64,000 nucleotides of DNA from Microvirga sp. ACRRW (GCF_022346925.1 NZ_JAKRNJ010000001.1:62001-126000), one strand, 5' to 3'; shown: positions 18,158-26,311, numbered from the stretch's first letter. The notes: a model not told the origin generated them from the letters alone. Numbers and translations: made by a program.

Positions 18158-18421
18158 ATGGCTGACAAAGGCACACCCCACTTCCACAACGACCCGGGCG
18201 TTCCCGTCATTCATGTGGGCTCCAAGGAGTTCATGTGCATCGGGGCCAAGCCCCCGTTCGACCATCCCCATATCTTCATCGACATGGGCTATGACAGCGA
18301 AACGGTCTGCTCCTATTGCTCGACCCTGTTCAAGTACGACCCGTCCCTGAAGGCCGACCAGGCCCGTCCGGCAGAGTGCGTCTGGGAACCCGATTTCGCC
18401 ACCTCTGCGTCCTCGCGGTAA
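18158..18421 (+). CDS. zinc-finger domain protein (zf-CHCC, NDUFS6-like)
   Basis: An 87-residue cytosolic protein with the zf-CHCC pattern: His in HPHIFIDMG and the Cys pair in VCSYCSTLFKYD. The family is related to the NDUFS6 subunit of complex I and widespread in alphaproteobacteria. Its TAA is one base before the GTG of the FAD monooxygenase, so the two are likely co-expressed. Confidence 0.9.
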   Translation: MADKGTPHFHNDPGVPVIHVGSKEFMCIGAKPPFDHPHIFIDMGYDSETVCSYCSTLFKYDPSLKADQARPAECVWEPDFATSASSR

Positions 18422-18422
18422 G

Positions 18423-19610
18423 GTGCCCGGGCTCTCGATCGCCATCGTCGGCGCCGGAATCGGCGGCCTGACGGCAGCCCTCAATTTTGCCCGCCAGGGC
18501 CATTCCGTGACGCTCATCGAGCGCCGCCCCGGCTTCAGCGAGGTCGGCGCGGGCCTGCAACTCTCGCCCAATGCCAGCCGAATCCTGGTCAAGCTGGGGC
18601 TCGGCCCTGCCCTGCGGCGCGTGGCGACCCTGCCCGACCGGGTGGTTGTACGCGGTATCTCCTCCGGCAAGCGCATCGGTGAGGTGGCGCTCGGCCCCTA
18701 TATGCAGCAGCGCTACGGCGCCCCCTACTGGGTCGTGCACCGGGCCGATCTTCAAACCATCCTGCTCGATGCCGTGCGCTCTGAGGCCTCGATCCGCATC
18801 GTCACCGGCCGTAAGGTCGAGGAGGTGCGGGATGGTCTCGACCATGCTGAACTCGTCTGGACGGCATCGAACGGTGCCCGCGAAAGCCTGAATGCGGATG
18901 TGGTGATCGGCGCGGACGGCATCTGGTCCAAGGTCAGGCAGGTCATCGGCGACACGGCCTCCCCGACATTCCACGGCTATATCGCTTGGCGCGCCACCTT
19001 CGACCGCAAGAATGCCCCGCCGGAGCTCGCTGGCAACGAGACAGGCCTTTGGCTGGGCGCCAGGGGACATGTCGTCCACTACCCGATCTTCAGCGGCCAT
19101 CTCGTCAATGTGGTCGCCATCGAAAAGGCCAAGGAACCCGTCGAGGGCTGGGCCGCGCCCGGGCAGCCGGAAGAGCTGCTCGCCCATTACAGCAACGCCG
19201 CCCCTGCCCTTCGCGCACTGCTTCAGCAGCCGCAGGAATGGCTGCGCTGGTCCCTGTTCCGGCACCCTATCAAGCGCTTCGCAAAAGGCCGCATCGCGAT
19301 TCTCGGCGACGCCGCCCATCCGGTCCTGCCCTTCCTGGCGCAGGGCGCGGCCCTGGCCATCGAGGATGCCGCCACGCTTGGCGCGCTCCTGCCAGGCGAA
19401 AATCGGGATGTCACGGAGGCCCTGTCGGCCTATGAGAGCCACCGTCTCGAACGGGTCACCCGCATCCAGGCCGAGGGGCGCAAGAACGGGCGCATCTATC
19501 ATTCCGGCTCTCTCATCGCCTTCGGGCGGGACAAGGTCATGCAGTTGATCGGGCCCGAGAGCATGTCGAACCGCTACGATTGGATCTACGGCTTTCGCAC
19601 ACCTGAGTGA
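18423..19610 (+). CDS. FAD-dependent monooxygenase (salicylate hydroxylase/UbiH-like)
   Basis: A 395-residue class A flavoprotein monooxygenase. FAD is bound by GAGIGGLTAALNFARQG with a terminal LIER, the DG motif is near VVIGADGIW and the second FAD motif is ILGDAAHPVLPFLAQGA. It starts with GTG 18423 immediately after the zinc-finger gene. The aromatic substrate is not evident. Confidence 0.9.
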   Translation: MPGLSIAIVGAGIGGLTAALNFARQGHSVTLIERRPGFSEVGAGLQLSPNASRILVKLGLGPALRRVATLPDRVVVRGISSGKRIGEVALGPYMQQRYGAPYWVVHRADLQTILLDAVRSEASIRIVTGRKVEEVRDGLDHAELVWTASNGARESLNADVVIGADGIWSKVRQVIGDTASPTFHGYIAWRATFDRKNAPPELAGNETGLWLGARGHVVHYPIFSGHLVNVVAIEKAKEPVEGWAAPGQPEELLAHYSNAAPALRALLQQPQEWLRWSLFRHPIKRFAKGRIAILGDAAHPVLPFLAQGAALAIEDAATLGALLPGENRDVTEALSAYESHRLERVTRIQAEGRKNGRIYHSGSLIAFGRDKVMQLIGPESMSNRYDWIYGFRTPE

Positions 19611-19672
19611 CGCTTCAAGAAGCGTTGCAGGCTTGCGCTCCGGCCTTCGGACCGATAACCCTCAACACCAAT

Positions 19673-19758
19673 GCGGACGTGGCGAAACCGGTAGACGCAA
19701 GGGACTTAAAATCCCTCGGGCTATGCCCGTGCGGGTTCGACCCCCGCCGTCCGCACCA
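19673..19758 (+). tRNA. tRNA-Leu (anticodon TAA)
   Basis: A class II tRNA of 86 nt with encoded CCA. Acceptor GCGGACG pairs with CGTCCGC (19748-19754), discriminator A at 19755 and CCA at 19756-19758. The anticodon stem GGGA/TCCC holds loop CTTAAAA with anticodon TAA, a long variable arm CTCGGGCTATGCCCGT follows, and the T loop is GGTTCGACC. Confidence 0.97.
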
Positions 19759-19984
19759 AGTCTCATTCAAATGTGCCCATGATTCCAGGCTAGCCTTTCG
19801 CGATGTCCACTCGTAGCGCCCTCTAGCGCTCAACATCGGCACCTCATTTCACGGCGCGTACCCGGCTCCTACGAAGCCATAGGCCATATGGTCTAGTTGC
19901 CGCGCCTCGAAAGTCCGCTTAAACAGATTCTATTCATAGATCTTGTTATCGTTTCGAATACAAAGCAATTATTCATCAAGACCT

Positions 19985-20049
19985 GCCGTGATTATTTCCC
20001 AATCACGGCTAACGCCGCGGTCAGATCTGCACCTGATCGCGGCTTTTTT
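19985..20049 (+). terminator. double hairpin with intrinsic terminator
   Basis: A 9-bp perfect hairpin (19985-19993 with 20001-20009) is followed after 4 bases by an 11-bp stem with one G-T pair (20014-20024 with 20033-20043) and six Ts. The pair looks like the 3' part of a small RNA read on the plus strand. Confidence 0.75.
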
Positions 20050-20325
20050 CTTCAAGAATACATAGAGTGTCAAATAATAAGGGCTGCGCCTGCTCTTTTT
20101 TATTGGATGCAGGTCACAGCCCATCTGGTCTTATTGCCCCTACGGCAAAAACATAACTATCTGATTTGCCCTCAAGCCATCAATGCTGAATATATCTGTC
20201 GCACCCCCAAAGGATATGAACTTTAGGATTAACACTTTTGAGGTACGAAATACTTATGGCTTTTTTTGAATGAATTATTACCTAGAGAGGACGATCCTTT
20301 ATTTTGCCCCTACGGATCGCAACTC

Positions 20326-20350
20326 AAGCGCCCTCTCATGGGCGCTTTTT
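20326..20350 (+). terminator. intrinsic terminator
   Basis: AAGCGCCC (20326-20333) pairs with GGGCGCTT (20340-20347) around TCTCAT, followed by a T-rich run. The run lies on the plus strand only, so it would end a plus-strand transcript from the low-GC strip rather than the minus-strand kinase gene. Confidence 0.75.
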
Positions 20351-20390
20351 CTTTTCCTAATCTTTCTTTTATTATTGAAACATTACACCA

Positions 20391-23183
20391 TTATTTAACA
20401 TCATCTTCCTGCAGCAAGCGCCGTACGCGCTCCAGGAGGCCCGTGGCCGTGAATGGTTTCGTGATCAGGTGCAGGCCGTCATCAAGACGACCATGATGCA
20501 TGATCGCGTTGCGGCTATAGCCGGTCGTGAAAAGAACTTTCAGGTCTGGCCGCGCCTTCAGAGCCTCGTCCGCAACCTCGCGTCCGTTCAAGGGAACGGC
20601 CAGGACCACATCCGTGAACAGAAGCGCGATTCTTTGACGGTGCATCTCAAGCAAGTTCAGAGCTGCCACTCCATCCTCGGCGGCGAGCACGCGGTAGCCT
20701 GCCTCCTCCAGAACCGAGACAGAGAAATCCCGGACCATTTTTTCATCCTCGACAACGAGAATCGTTTCACCTTCTGCAGGAACCAGTTGCCGCGTGCGCG
20801 GCTCGTCTTCGGGCGAAGGCGTTTCGTCTCCGGCGCGCTGGAGGCGCGGGAAGTAGAGCCTTACCGTCGTGCCCTGCCCCGGCTCCGAATAGATCGCAGC
20901 GTGGCCACCGGACTGGCGCGCGAAACCATAGACCTGAGCAAGCCCCAAGCCTGTACCCTTGCCAACAGGCTTCGTGGTGAAGAAGGGCTCGAACACCTTC
21001 GCCTTCACATCCGCCGACATGCCCGATCCGGTGTCGGATATGCTCACCATTACATATTGCCCGGCATTCACTTCGCCGGCCGTGCTCGCGGAATAAGCTT
21101 CGTCCAGAAAGGCGTTCGACGTCTCGAGCGTCAGCTTACCGCCATCGGGCATCGCATCCCGCGCGTTGACGGCAAGATTGAGAATTGCGCTCTCCAATTG
21201 GCTCTGATCGATTTTCGTGCGCCACAGGCCACCTGCGAAAACCGTTTCGATGGCAATCGTCTCACCGATGGTTCGCCGCAGCAGTTCCGACATGCCCGAC
21301 ACGATCTTGTTGAGATCCACCACTTCCGGCTGGAGCGGTGACTGGCGCGAGAAGGCGAGAAGACGATGCGTCAGCTGAGCGGCGCGTCTGGCGCCTTCGA
21401 CCGCATTGTCGACATTGCGCACGAGGCGCGGATCGTCCGCATTCTCGACCTTGCGCCGGAGCATGTCGAGATTGCCGGTGATCACGGTGAGAAGGTTGTT
21501 GAAGTCATGCGCGACACCACCCGTGAGGCGCCCTACCGCCTCCATCTTTTGCGCTTGCCGCAATTGCGCTTCCGCATTCTCGCGCTCGGCAATCGCTTCC
21601 GCGATGCGCTGCTCCAGTGTGACGTTCAACGACCGAAGCGCCTCTTCTGCTCGCTTCTCGCGATCCACATCGAGACAGGCCACCACGCCTGCGATGATCC
21701 GCCCAGCCTCATCACGGATCGGCGCCGCCATCAGCCGCAGCCAGGCACGACGGCCATCGTCGCGCTGATAAAGCAGCTCCAGCTCCGAGCGCTCCTCCTC
21801 GCCGCTCAACACGCGCGACATGGGATATTCCATCGCTTCGACCTGACGCCCATCGGGATGGAAGCCGATCCAATCCGGATAGCCCTCCACATTCTGCGAA
21901 GGCAGCACCGGATGTCCGAAGATGCTTTCCACCTGTGCATTGCCACCGATGACGCGCCCCGAAGGCGCTTCAGCCAGGATGATGCCTACGGGCACAGTAT
22001 CGAGAATCGCCTGAAGACGCTGTTCGCTGGCGCGGAAACGCTCCTCGCTCTCGCGCCATGCCGCCTCTGCCTTATCGCGCTCCTGCTCGCGGCGCTGCAG
22101 ATCTGCTGAGGCAGCCGCCAGCGCATCGCCGACATGAGCCATTTCACGCAGCCTCGTGTTCAGAGGTGATATCTCCTCGCCTCGACCGAGGGCTGCCGCT
22201 CGCGTCGCGAGCATTGCCATGGGCGCGGTGATGTGGCGTCCGAACAGCCAAGCGAGCGCCACCGACAGAACGGCAAGCCCTGTCCCGAACCACGCGAGAT
22301 ACCAGAGCGAGCGCGTCAGCGGTGCTGTTAGTTCCGCATCGTGCACGCCGACAGTCACGCGCCAATCCGATAAATGAGAACGCGCATAGGCCCCCGAAAC
22401 AAGCTGTCCGTCCATGGCCAGACCTTGCCATGTCCCCTCTGGACCGGCGGTGTTCTCCTGCATGTCATGGGTTGCGAACTGCCCGACGAATTCCTGATGG
22501 CGCACATTACGCGCAAGAATTCGTCCCTGCCGATCGATAACAGCAATGGTCCAGGTGCCGGGTACGCCTTGTTGCTGAGTGAGCGCCTGGATTCGTTCGG
22601 CCGCGCCACTGATCGAAAGCAGATAAGCAACCTCGTTGTTGCGCATCACCGGAGAGACGATGGCAAAGAGCGGCTGCTCGGAAACGGTGCCCTCGAACAG
22701 GTCCGTCACAACTGGTTTTTTGAGCTCGACTGCGGCTCGATCGCCGGGCAGAACCGTTCTGGGTAAAGTCTCACCTCGCGGAACGCGACTGTTCACCAGC
22801 TGCTGTCCATCAGGTGTGCGTAGCACGACATTGATGCCGTTCAGCAGATTGGCCTCGGTCACCTGACGGTAGAAACCATCGAGGTCGCCCGCCTGCAGAG
22901 CGGGCGAATGGGCCAGCACCCCCAGAGCCGAGCGCAGCCCCGACAGCTCGCGGTCGATATTGGCCGCAACCGCATGAGCGGTCGCCAAAGCATGCCCTTC
23001 AAGGTGCGCCCGCTCCGCGCGCGCGAAATGCCAGAGCAGATAGCCGACGAAAACGAGGATCGGCAGGGCAAGGCCCACGCACATCAAAGCCAAGTGAGAA
23101 CGCAGCGACAATCGCCATGAGCGCTTGGAGGTGAGACCCGGCTCGGAAGGTCGTCCGTCAGGCGTCGGCGCAGTGCTATGCAT
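20391..23183 (-). CDS. membrane hybrid sensor histidine kinase with C-terminal receiver
   Basis: A 930-residue two-component hybrid kinase. It has TM1 at about 30-52, a periplasmic cache-like sensor at 55-290, TM2 at about 293-315, HAMP, a coiled coil, PAS at about 387-505, HisKA with H559 in GGVAHDFNN, HATPase with N673 and a [12 protein letters not shown] lid, and a receiver at about 806-925 with D858 and K909. ATG 23183 is chosen because upstream residues are not conserved in character. The H-box is ordinary HisKA, not the HWE type that usually drives PhyR. Output is unknown; the neighbouring single-domain receiver is a possible partner. Confidence 0.93.
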   Translation of the reverse strand: MHSTAPTPDGRPSEPGLTSKRSWRLSLRSHLALMCVGLALPILVFVGYLLWHFARAERAHLEGHALATAHAVAANIDRELSGLRSALGVLAHSPALQAGDLDGFYRQVTEANLLNGINVVLRTPDGQQLVNSRVPRGETLPRTVLPGDRAAVELKKPVVTDLFEGTVSEQPLFAIVSPVMRNNEVAYLLSISGAAERIQALTQQQGVPGTWTIAVIDRQGRILARNVRHQEFVGQFATHDMQENTAGPEGTWQGLAMDGQLVSGAYARSHLSDWRVTVGVHDAELTAPLTRSLWYLAWFGTGLAVLSVALAWLFGRHITAPMAMLATRAAALGRGEEISPLNTRLREMAHVGDALAAASADLQRREQERDKAEAAWRESEERFRASEQRLQAILDTVPVGIILAEAPSGRVIGGNAQVESIFGHPVLPSQNVEGYPDWIGFHPDGRQVEAMEYPMSRVLSGEEERSELELLYQRDDGRRAWLRLMAAPIRDEAGRIIAGVVACLDVDREKRAEEALRSLNVTLEQRIAEAIAERENAEAQLRQAQKMEAVGRLTGGVAHDFNNLLTVITGNLDMLRRKVENADDPRLVRNVDNAVEGARRAAQLTHRLLAFSRQSPLQPEVVDLNKIVSGMSELLRRTIGETIAIETVFAGGLWRTKIDQSQLESAILNLAVNARDAMPDGGKLTLETSNAFLDEAYSASTAGEVNAGQYVMVSISDTGSGMSADVKAKVFEPFFTTKPVGKGTGLGLAQVYGFARQSGGHAAIYSEPGQGTTVRLYFPRLQRAGDETPSPEDEPRTRQLVPAEGETILVVEDEKMVRDFSVSVLEEAGYRVLAAEDGVAALNLLEMHRQRIALLFTDVVLAVPLNGREVADEALKARPDLKVLFTTGYSRNAIMHHGRLDDGLHLITKPFTATGLLERVRRLLQEDDVK

Positions 23184-23207
23184 GGCAGCTCGGTTTAGCC
23201 CGCTTAG

Positions 23208-23225
23208 CTTGCATATCGATGCAAG
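23208..23225. promoter_or_regulatory. palindrome upstream of the hybrid kinase gene
   Basis: CTTGCAT-ATCG-ATGCAAG, a perfect inverted repeat with 7-bp arms, lies 25 bases before the kinase start and could be an operator. Confidence 0.4.
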
Positions 23226-23310
23226 CCCCCTCTTGTTTTTATAGAGAGCCACACTCCCTTGGGGAAGCGATATGGCGGAAAGAACGAGCCAACAAGCAGG
23301 TCTCAACAGC

Positions 23311-23478
23311 TCAGCGGCTGTTCCATACCTTCAAGGCGAGGATCGGCGTGAAGATCGGCCATCCGAAGGCGGCAATAAGGATATGGTCGAAACCGACCTT
23401 CTCTTCGCCATCAATTGTGGTGGAGACGGCCAGAAGCAGGATCACCCCACAGAGATAGACCATCAATAATTCGCGCAT
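23311..23478 (-). CDS. small two-segment membrane protein (55 aa)
   Basis: An open frame of 55 codons starting ATG 23478 after GGGGGG. The product, MRELLMVYLCGVILLLAVST at its start, has two hydrophobic segments (about residues 5-20 and 32-49) joined by an acidic loop TIDGEEKVGFD. It is on the same strand as the hybrid kinase, 127 bases upstream of it, so it may share its promoter region. No known family recognised. Confidence 0.65.
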   Translation of the reverse strand: MRELLMVYLCGVILLLAVSTTIDGEEKVGFDHILIAAFGWPIFTPILALKVWNSR

Positions 23479-23675
23479 GCCCAAAGCCCCCCGGCTCTTG
23501 TTGTTAATGTCGAGCTTGTGAACCAGGCAATGTGCGAAACCAATGCGACCGTGGGTCGCCTCACTGTGTCCCCAAAAGATTTTCTGGCGGCCTTACTGCT
23601 GCCCTGGCGCTCTCCCGAGACGTCCCGACTTACCTCCGAGTAGTCAAAAAGAGCATTTTTTCCAGAAACTTAACT

Positions 23676-23700
23676 GCAACCCTCAGCTGTTTCGACCGTT
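23676..23700 (+). promoter_or_regulatory. sigma-EcfG-like promoter of the nepR-like gene
   Basis: GCAAC, 16 bases, CGTT. The general stress response consensus is GGAAC-N16/17-CGTT, so there is one mismatch. It ends 33 bases before the start codon of the NepR-like gene, the right distance for a promoter. Confidence 0.55.
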
Positions 23701-23733
23701 CTAAGGCTTAAACGTAGAACCAAGGAGGCAGGG

Positions 23734-23985
23734 ATGCCGAAGCGGCTCCACCATGTCGATGGACCGCCTTTACCCGCAAATAGACATACCGCTTGGAGCA
23801 TCGGCTCCAACGGATTGACTACGGCCGGGCAGAACGAATTGCTCAAGAACCTCGGGCGGCAGTTGCAAGCCGATTACCAGGATATGCTGAGAGAGCCTGC
23901 GCCTGATCGTATCAGGGAGTTATTGGAAAGGCTCGAAGCCAATAGCCGTCATTCGGATGACCATCTGGACGACGAGGATCTGTAA
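23734..23985 (+). CDS. NepR-like anti-sigma factor
   Basis: An 83-residue protein with a strong AAGGAGG site. The segment LGRQLQADYQDMLREPAPDR followed by IRELLERLEA matches the core of NepR, the anti-sigma factor that holds sigma-EcfG until phosphorylated PhyR captures it. The tail is acidic (HLDDEDL), as in NepR. Unlike canonical loci, neither phyR nor ecfG is adjacent, so this is probably a second or orphan paralogue. A sigma-EcfG-like promoter upstream suggests feedback control. It is convergent with the YflT-like gene. Confidence 0.75.
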   Translation: MPKRLHHVDGPPLPANRHTAWSIGSNGLTTAGQNELLKNLGRQLQADYQDMLREPAPDRIRELLERLEANSRHSDDHLDDEDL

Positions 23986-23997
23986 GCTCCGATCCCC

Positions 23998-24408
23998 TCA
24001 ACGGCGTGCGTGACGCGCGCGCTGGCCGGAGCGGGCTGGTTGCCTGGTGCGGCGCGGATTTTCCTGAGATGAGGAACGCGGGATCAGATTGTAAAGCACG
24101 AAGCCTGCGAGAACACCCGCGCCCAAAAGAACGAGCGGATGCGACCGGGCCGTCCTGATAGTACCGGACGCCATGTCGCCGACGTTTTCCATGCTCATCG
24201 CGTAATTCCAGGACCCATGCATCAGGCGTTTGGCTCGCCTGATATTTTCCGCTCGGGCGTGAATCTCGAGGTCATAGCCTTCGTCGTCCTCATGCCGATG
24301 AAGCTCGATGCTGTTCCGGGCGAAACCGCTGGAGACAAGACGGTGGACAGCCTGGTTGGCTGCCTTGAGGGAGGGAAACGTTCCGGTGGCGACATTCGTC
24401 TGCGGCAT
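23998..24408 (-). CDS. YflT-like general stress protein with C-terminal membrane anchor
   Basis: A 136-residue protein. The N-terminal part (FPSLKAANQAVHRLVSSGFA, then IELHRHED) resembles the heat-induced stress protein YflT/17M fold. A single hydrophobic segment follows (about 98-114, PLVLLGAGVLAGFVLYNLI) and then a basic Arg-rich tail. ATG 24408 is 9 bases after GAAAGGA; earlier ATGs at 24417 and 24414 overlap that site. It lies 92 bases downstream of the response regulator on the same strand. Confidence 0.7.
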   Translation of the reverse strand: MPQTNVATGTFPSLKAANQAVHRLVSSGFARNSIELHRHEDDEGYDLEIHARAENIRRAKRLMHGSWNYAMSMENVGDMASGTIRTARSHPLVLLGAGVLAGFVLYNLIPRSSSQENPRRTRQPARSGQRARHARR

Positions 24409-24500
24409 CAGCATCATCCTTTCTGCTGACGGCAATTCCTGAACAGCGCCAAGGTTCCCGAATGCAACAGACGTCCGTGAGCGGTTTCCGATCCTCTGAA

Positions 24501-24896
24501 TCAATTATGGCGATAGCTCTGAGCCGCCCTTTCGGCTTCCATCAGCACTTCAAGGGCACGCCATGGCTTCGGCATGAAGCGCACCTCCCGTGGCACTTCG
24601 GTCAGCCCCTGATCAGGATAGAGGCCCGATGTCAGGACAGTGCGAACCCATGGCCATTTGATCCGAACCGTCCGGGCAAGATCGACCCCGCTCATGAGGC
24701 ATGGGAGGCGAACATCAGCAAAGAGGAAGGCGACATCATCCGCATGAGTGCGCAGATAATCCAAAGCCTCTTCGGCACTTGAAGTCTCCACCACGCGTAG
24801 ATCGGTCTCTTCCAAAAGCGCTGCCGCCAAGCCTCTGACTTCGAAGTCATCCTCGACGATCAATGCAATGCGACGCGGCTCATTCTTCTGTCCCAT
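24501..24896 (-). CDS. single-domain response regulator
   Basis: A 131-residue receiver without an output domain. The acidic pocket E15-D16-D17, phosphoacceptor D61 (FLFADVRLP), T89/S90 and K110 (MPKPW) are all present. It may relay phosphate for the hybrid kinase upstream or another kinase. It is the head of the minus-strand pair with the YflT-like gene. Confidence 0.92.
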   Translation of the reverse strand: MGQKNEPRRIALIVEDDFEVRGLAAALLEETDLRVVETSSAEEALDYLRTHADDVAFLFADVRLPCLMSGVDLARTVRIKWPWVRTVLTSGLYPDQGLTEVPREVRFMPKPWRALEVLMEAERAAQSYRHN

Positions 24897-25063
24897 GCGG
24901 CATCTCCTCTGTCCGCTCTGTTTTCAGCAACCGCAGCACGCCGGCGTCTGGGGCCCATACATAGCGAACACCCACCGCTCCTGCCGGCGGCAGTAGCGCG
25001 TCACGCAATCCTTACTGCAGTCGATTGCCGCCTCTCGGCCCTACGCATCGCTGGCGAAAGCAG

Positions 25064-25089
25064 CATAAAAAGCCTCATGCGGGGCCTGA
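25064..25089 (-). terminator. intrinsic terminator, minus strand
   Basis: AGCCTCA and TGAGGCT pair around 9 bases, and on the minus strand the stem is followed by TTTTTA. It lies 19 bases beyond the stop of the 42-codon minus-strand frame and has no other evident user. Confidence 0.6.
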
Positions 25090-25108
25090 GGCTCGCACGG
25101 AGCATTCT

Positions 25109-25237
25109 TCACAGAACGGTGATGAAGGCCGTCTGTTTCAGCTTGGCCGCCAAGAAAACACATGGTCCGCCGGTTTTTCCTTGGTGGAACTCTCCTGCAA
25201 GCTGTAGCTTTAGCCTTAAAACGTCCGCTTCGTTCAT
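25109..25237 (-). CDS. possible 42-aa protein on minus strand
   Basis: An ATG-started frame of 42 codons (MNEADVLRLKLQLAGEFHQG at the start) that ends just before an intrinsic terminator on the same strand. No clear ribosome binding site precedes ATG 25237. It overlaps the first 76 bases of the plus-strand coiled-coil frame if that begins at 25162, but not if it begins at GTG 25249. Function unknown. Confidence 0.35.
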   Translation of the reverse strand: MNEADVLRLKLQLAGEFHQGKTGGPCVFLAAKLKQTAFITVL

Positions 25238-25488
25238 GGGATCCAGTGGTGCTCAAGGAGAACCAGCTACATCAGGAATTCCTGGACTTGGAGCGCTCCA
25301 TGCGGCTTCTGGACATGCGATTGGCCGATGCGCTTCGGCGGATACGTCACGGCTCTTGCGCAGACCAAATCGAGAAAGCCAAGCAGGACGAAAAAGCACT
25401 TCTGATCGAGCTCGACCGCTTAATGACACGCATGCGCGCTATCGAAGGGCAACTTCTGCAATATCAGAAAGCTGCAACGCGCCATTAA
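25162..25488 (+). CDS. small coiled-coil protein
   Basis: A frame of 108 codons whose part from about residue 31 is a convincing amphipathic coiled coil (LERSMRLLDMRLADALRRIR, EKALLIELDRLMTRMRAI). The first 29 residues look unlike protein sequence, so GTG 25246 or 25249, shortly after TGGGA, may be the real start (about 79-80 residues). No family recognised. It may be a cytosolic oligomeric scaffold. Confidence 0.5.
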   Translation: MVRRFFLGGTLLQAVALALKRPLRSWDPVVLKENQLHQEFLDLERSMRLLDMRLADALRRIRHGSCADQIEKAKQDEKALLIELDRLMTRMRAIEGQLLQYQKAATRH

Positions 25489-25600
25489 TGGCTTGAAATA
25501 AGGAAAAATCAGTCCACGAGGTGCGGAGGCGCACCTCTCATTTCACGCGCAGGGTCCAAGGTACACATGCTCTGTTGCAGTACCGCTCAGGAGAAGAGCA

Positions 25601-25753
25601 ATGGATGAACAGCGCTCTCGCCTTTTATTGTGCAGCAAAACTTTTCAGGATGACGACAGGCGTGTTCGCCCAAGATTGCCACTTATTCCAACCCTCGTCG
25701 GAACGCTGGCGCTCGTGAATGTAGCCTCCGCCGTCATGGCCATGCTCGGATAA
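25601..25753 (+). CDS. small single-pass membrane protein (50 aa)
   Basis: ATG 25601 follows AGGAG by 8 bases and opens 50 codons. The basic N-terminal half (MDEQRSRLLLCSKTF, DDDRRVRPR) is followed by one hydrophobic segment (LPLIPTLVGTLALVN, VASAVMAML) that reaches the C-terminus. It looks like a tail-anchored or N-in small membrane protein. Unknown function. Confidence 0.55.
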   Translation: MDEQRSRLLLCSKTFQDDDRRVRPRLPLIPTLVGTLALVNVASAVMAMLG

Positions 25754-25845
25754 AGAGAGCAGCACTCTCCAGAGATATGGAGGATGAGCGCGAAGAGGCT
25801 GCAGGGCAGCGCGCGACTGCCCTGCCAGCACGGTGATACGTACCT

Positions 25846-25920
25846 TTAGCGCAGGCCCAGGAAGGACAGGATCGCAAGGACGACCACGATGGCGCCGATC
25901 AGCCAGATGATGTTGTTCAT
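25846..25920 (-). CDS. 24-aa single transmembrane peptide
   Basis: ATG 25920 is preceded by AGGAG at 9 bases. The product begins MNNIIWLIGAIVVVLAILSF and ends LGLR; it is almost entirely one membrane helix. Very similar miniature proteins are widespread in Rhizobiales genomes but usually unannotated. A sigma-EcfG-like motif lies 36 bases upstream. Confidence 0.7.
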   Translation of the reverse strand: MNNIIWLIGAIVVVLAILSFLGLR

Positions 25921-25955
25921 GATGGTTTCTCCTGACGAAGCATTGACGATATGCC

Positions 25956-25980
25956 AACCGTCACGGTGAGCGTTCGTTCC
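25956..25980 (-). promoter_or_regulatory. sigma-EcfG-like promoter of the 24-aa peptide
   Basis: On the minus strand GGAAC (25980-25976), 16 bases, GGTT (25959-25956). The -35 matches the consensus and the -10 differs at one base (GGTT for CGTT). Confidence 0.35.
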
Positions 25981-26032
25981 CTTATCGAGTGAGAAGCCCA
26001 CCGATCGCCAAGGTCATTGCCGCTGCACAGGT

Positions 26033-26311
26033 CTACTCGCAGACGGTTTCCTCGCGGGAGGAGAGACGGCCAAACGCATCCCTTTCACGTCTTACGACCG
26101 TGCGGCAATTCTCGGCCCCAAGCCCTTGCTGCGTGTCGCCAAAAACGCGGCTCTCATAGACTTGCCCGCTCTCATAGCCGGGCCCGAAGCGATACGAGCC
26201 GTAAGAGATGTCGGCCGAGGTCGAGCAGCCTGCAAGTCCGGCGCCGGCAATCCCCAGGACAGCGGCGATGAGGCCGCGCATCGAAAGCCGTTTGTGGATG
26301 CGTGGAAGCAT
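26033..26311 (-). CDS. small lipoprotein
   Basis: A 92-residue protein with a lipoprotein signal ending LAGC (AGAGLAGCSTSADISYGSYR). The mature part is short, with CRTVVRRERDAFGRL and a C-terminal ETVCE. ATG 26311 follows GGGGGCGG; ATG 26281 (MRGLIAAVLG) is an alternative. Outer-membrane lipid anchoring is expected because Ser follows the Cys. Function unknown. Confidence 0.75.
   Translation of the reverse strand: MLPRIHKRLSMRGLIAAVLGIAGAGLAGCSTSADISYGSYRFGPGYESGQVYESRVFGDTQQGLGAENCRTVVRRERDAFGRLSSREETVCE

Larger units (their letters stand above)
19759..20390. other. low-GC intergenic strip beside tRNA-Leu
   Basis: About 630 bases, clearly richer in A and T than the surroundings from 19920 on, with no convincing CDS. 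The longest open frame (109 codons from 19897) runs through two hairpins and has no ribosome binding site. It holds two plus-strand terminators, and the 12-mer TTGCCCCTACGG occurs twice (20134-20145 and 20304-20315). It may carry one or two small RNAs or be the remnant of an element inserted at the tRNA. No integrase or att repeat was found. Confidence 0.6.

Noticed and set aside
19897-20226. 109-codon plus-strand frame in the low-GC strip
   Set aside because: No ATG or ribosome binding site at its start, runs through a double hairpin and terminator, and composition does not look like protein.
19673-20390. integrated mobile element at tRNA-Leu
   Set aside because: No integrase, no second tRNA 3' fragment and no direct repeat were found; only the GC shift suggests it.
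23272-23469. 65-codon plus-strand frame upstream of the nepR-like gene
   Set aside because: It is antisense to the better supported 55-aa membrane protein and has low hydrophobicity and no good start.
24418-24520. sigma-EcfG promoter before the YflT-like gene
   Set aside because: GGAAC occurs on the minus strand but no CGTT lies 15-18 bases after it.
25521-25718. 65-codon plus-strand frame
   Set aside because: It overlaps the better supported 50-aa frame with its AGGAG site, and lacks a plausible start.
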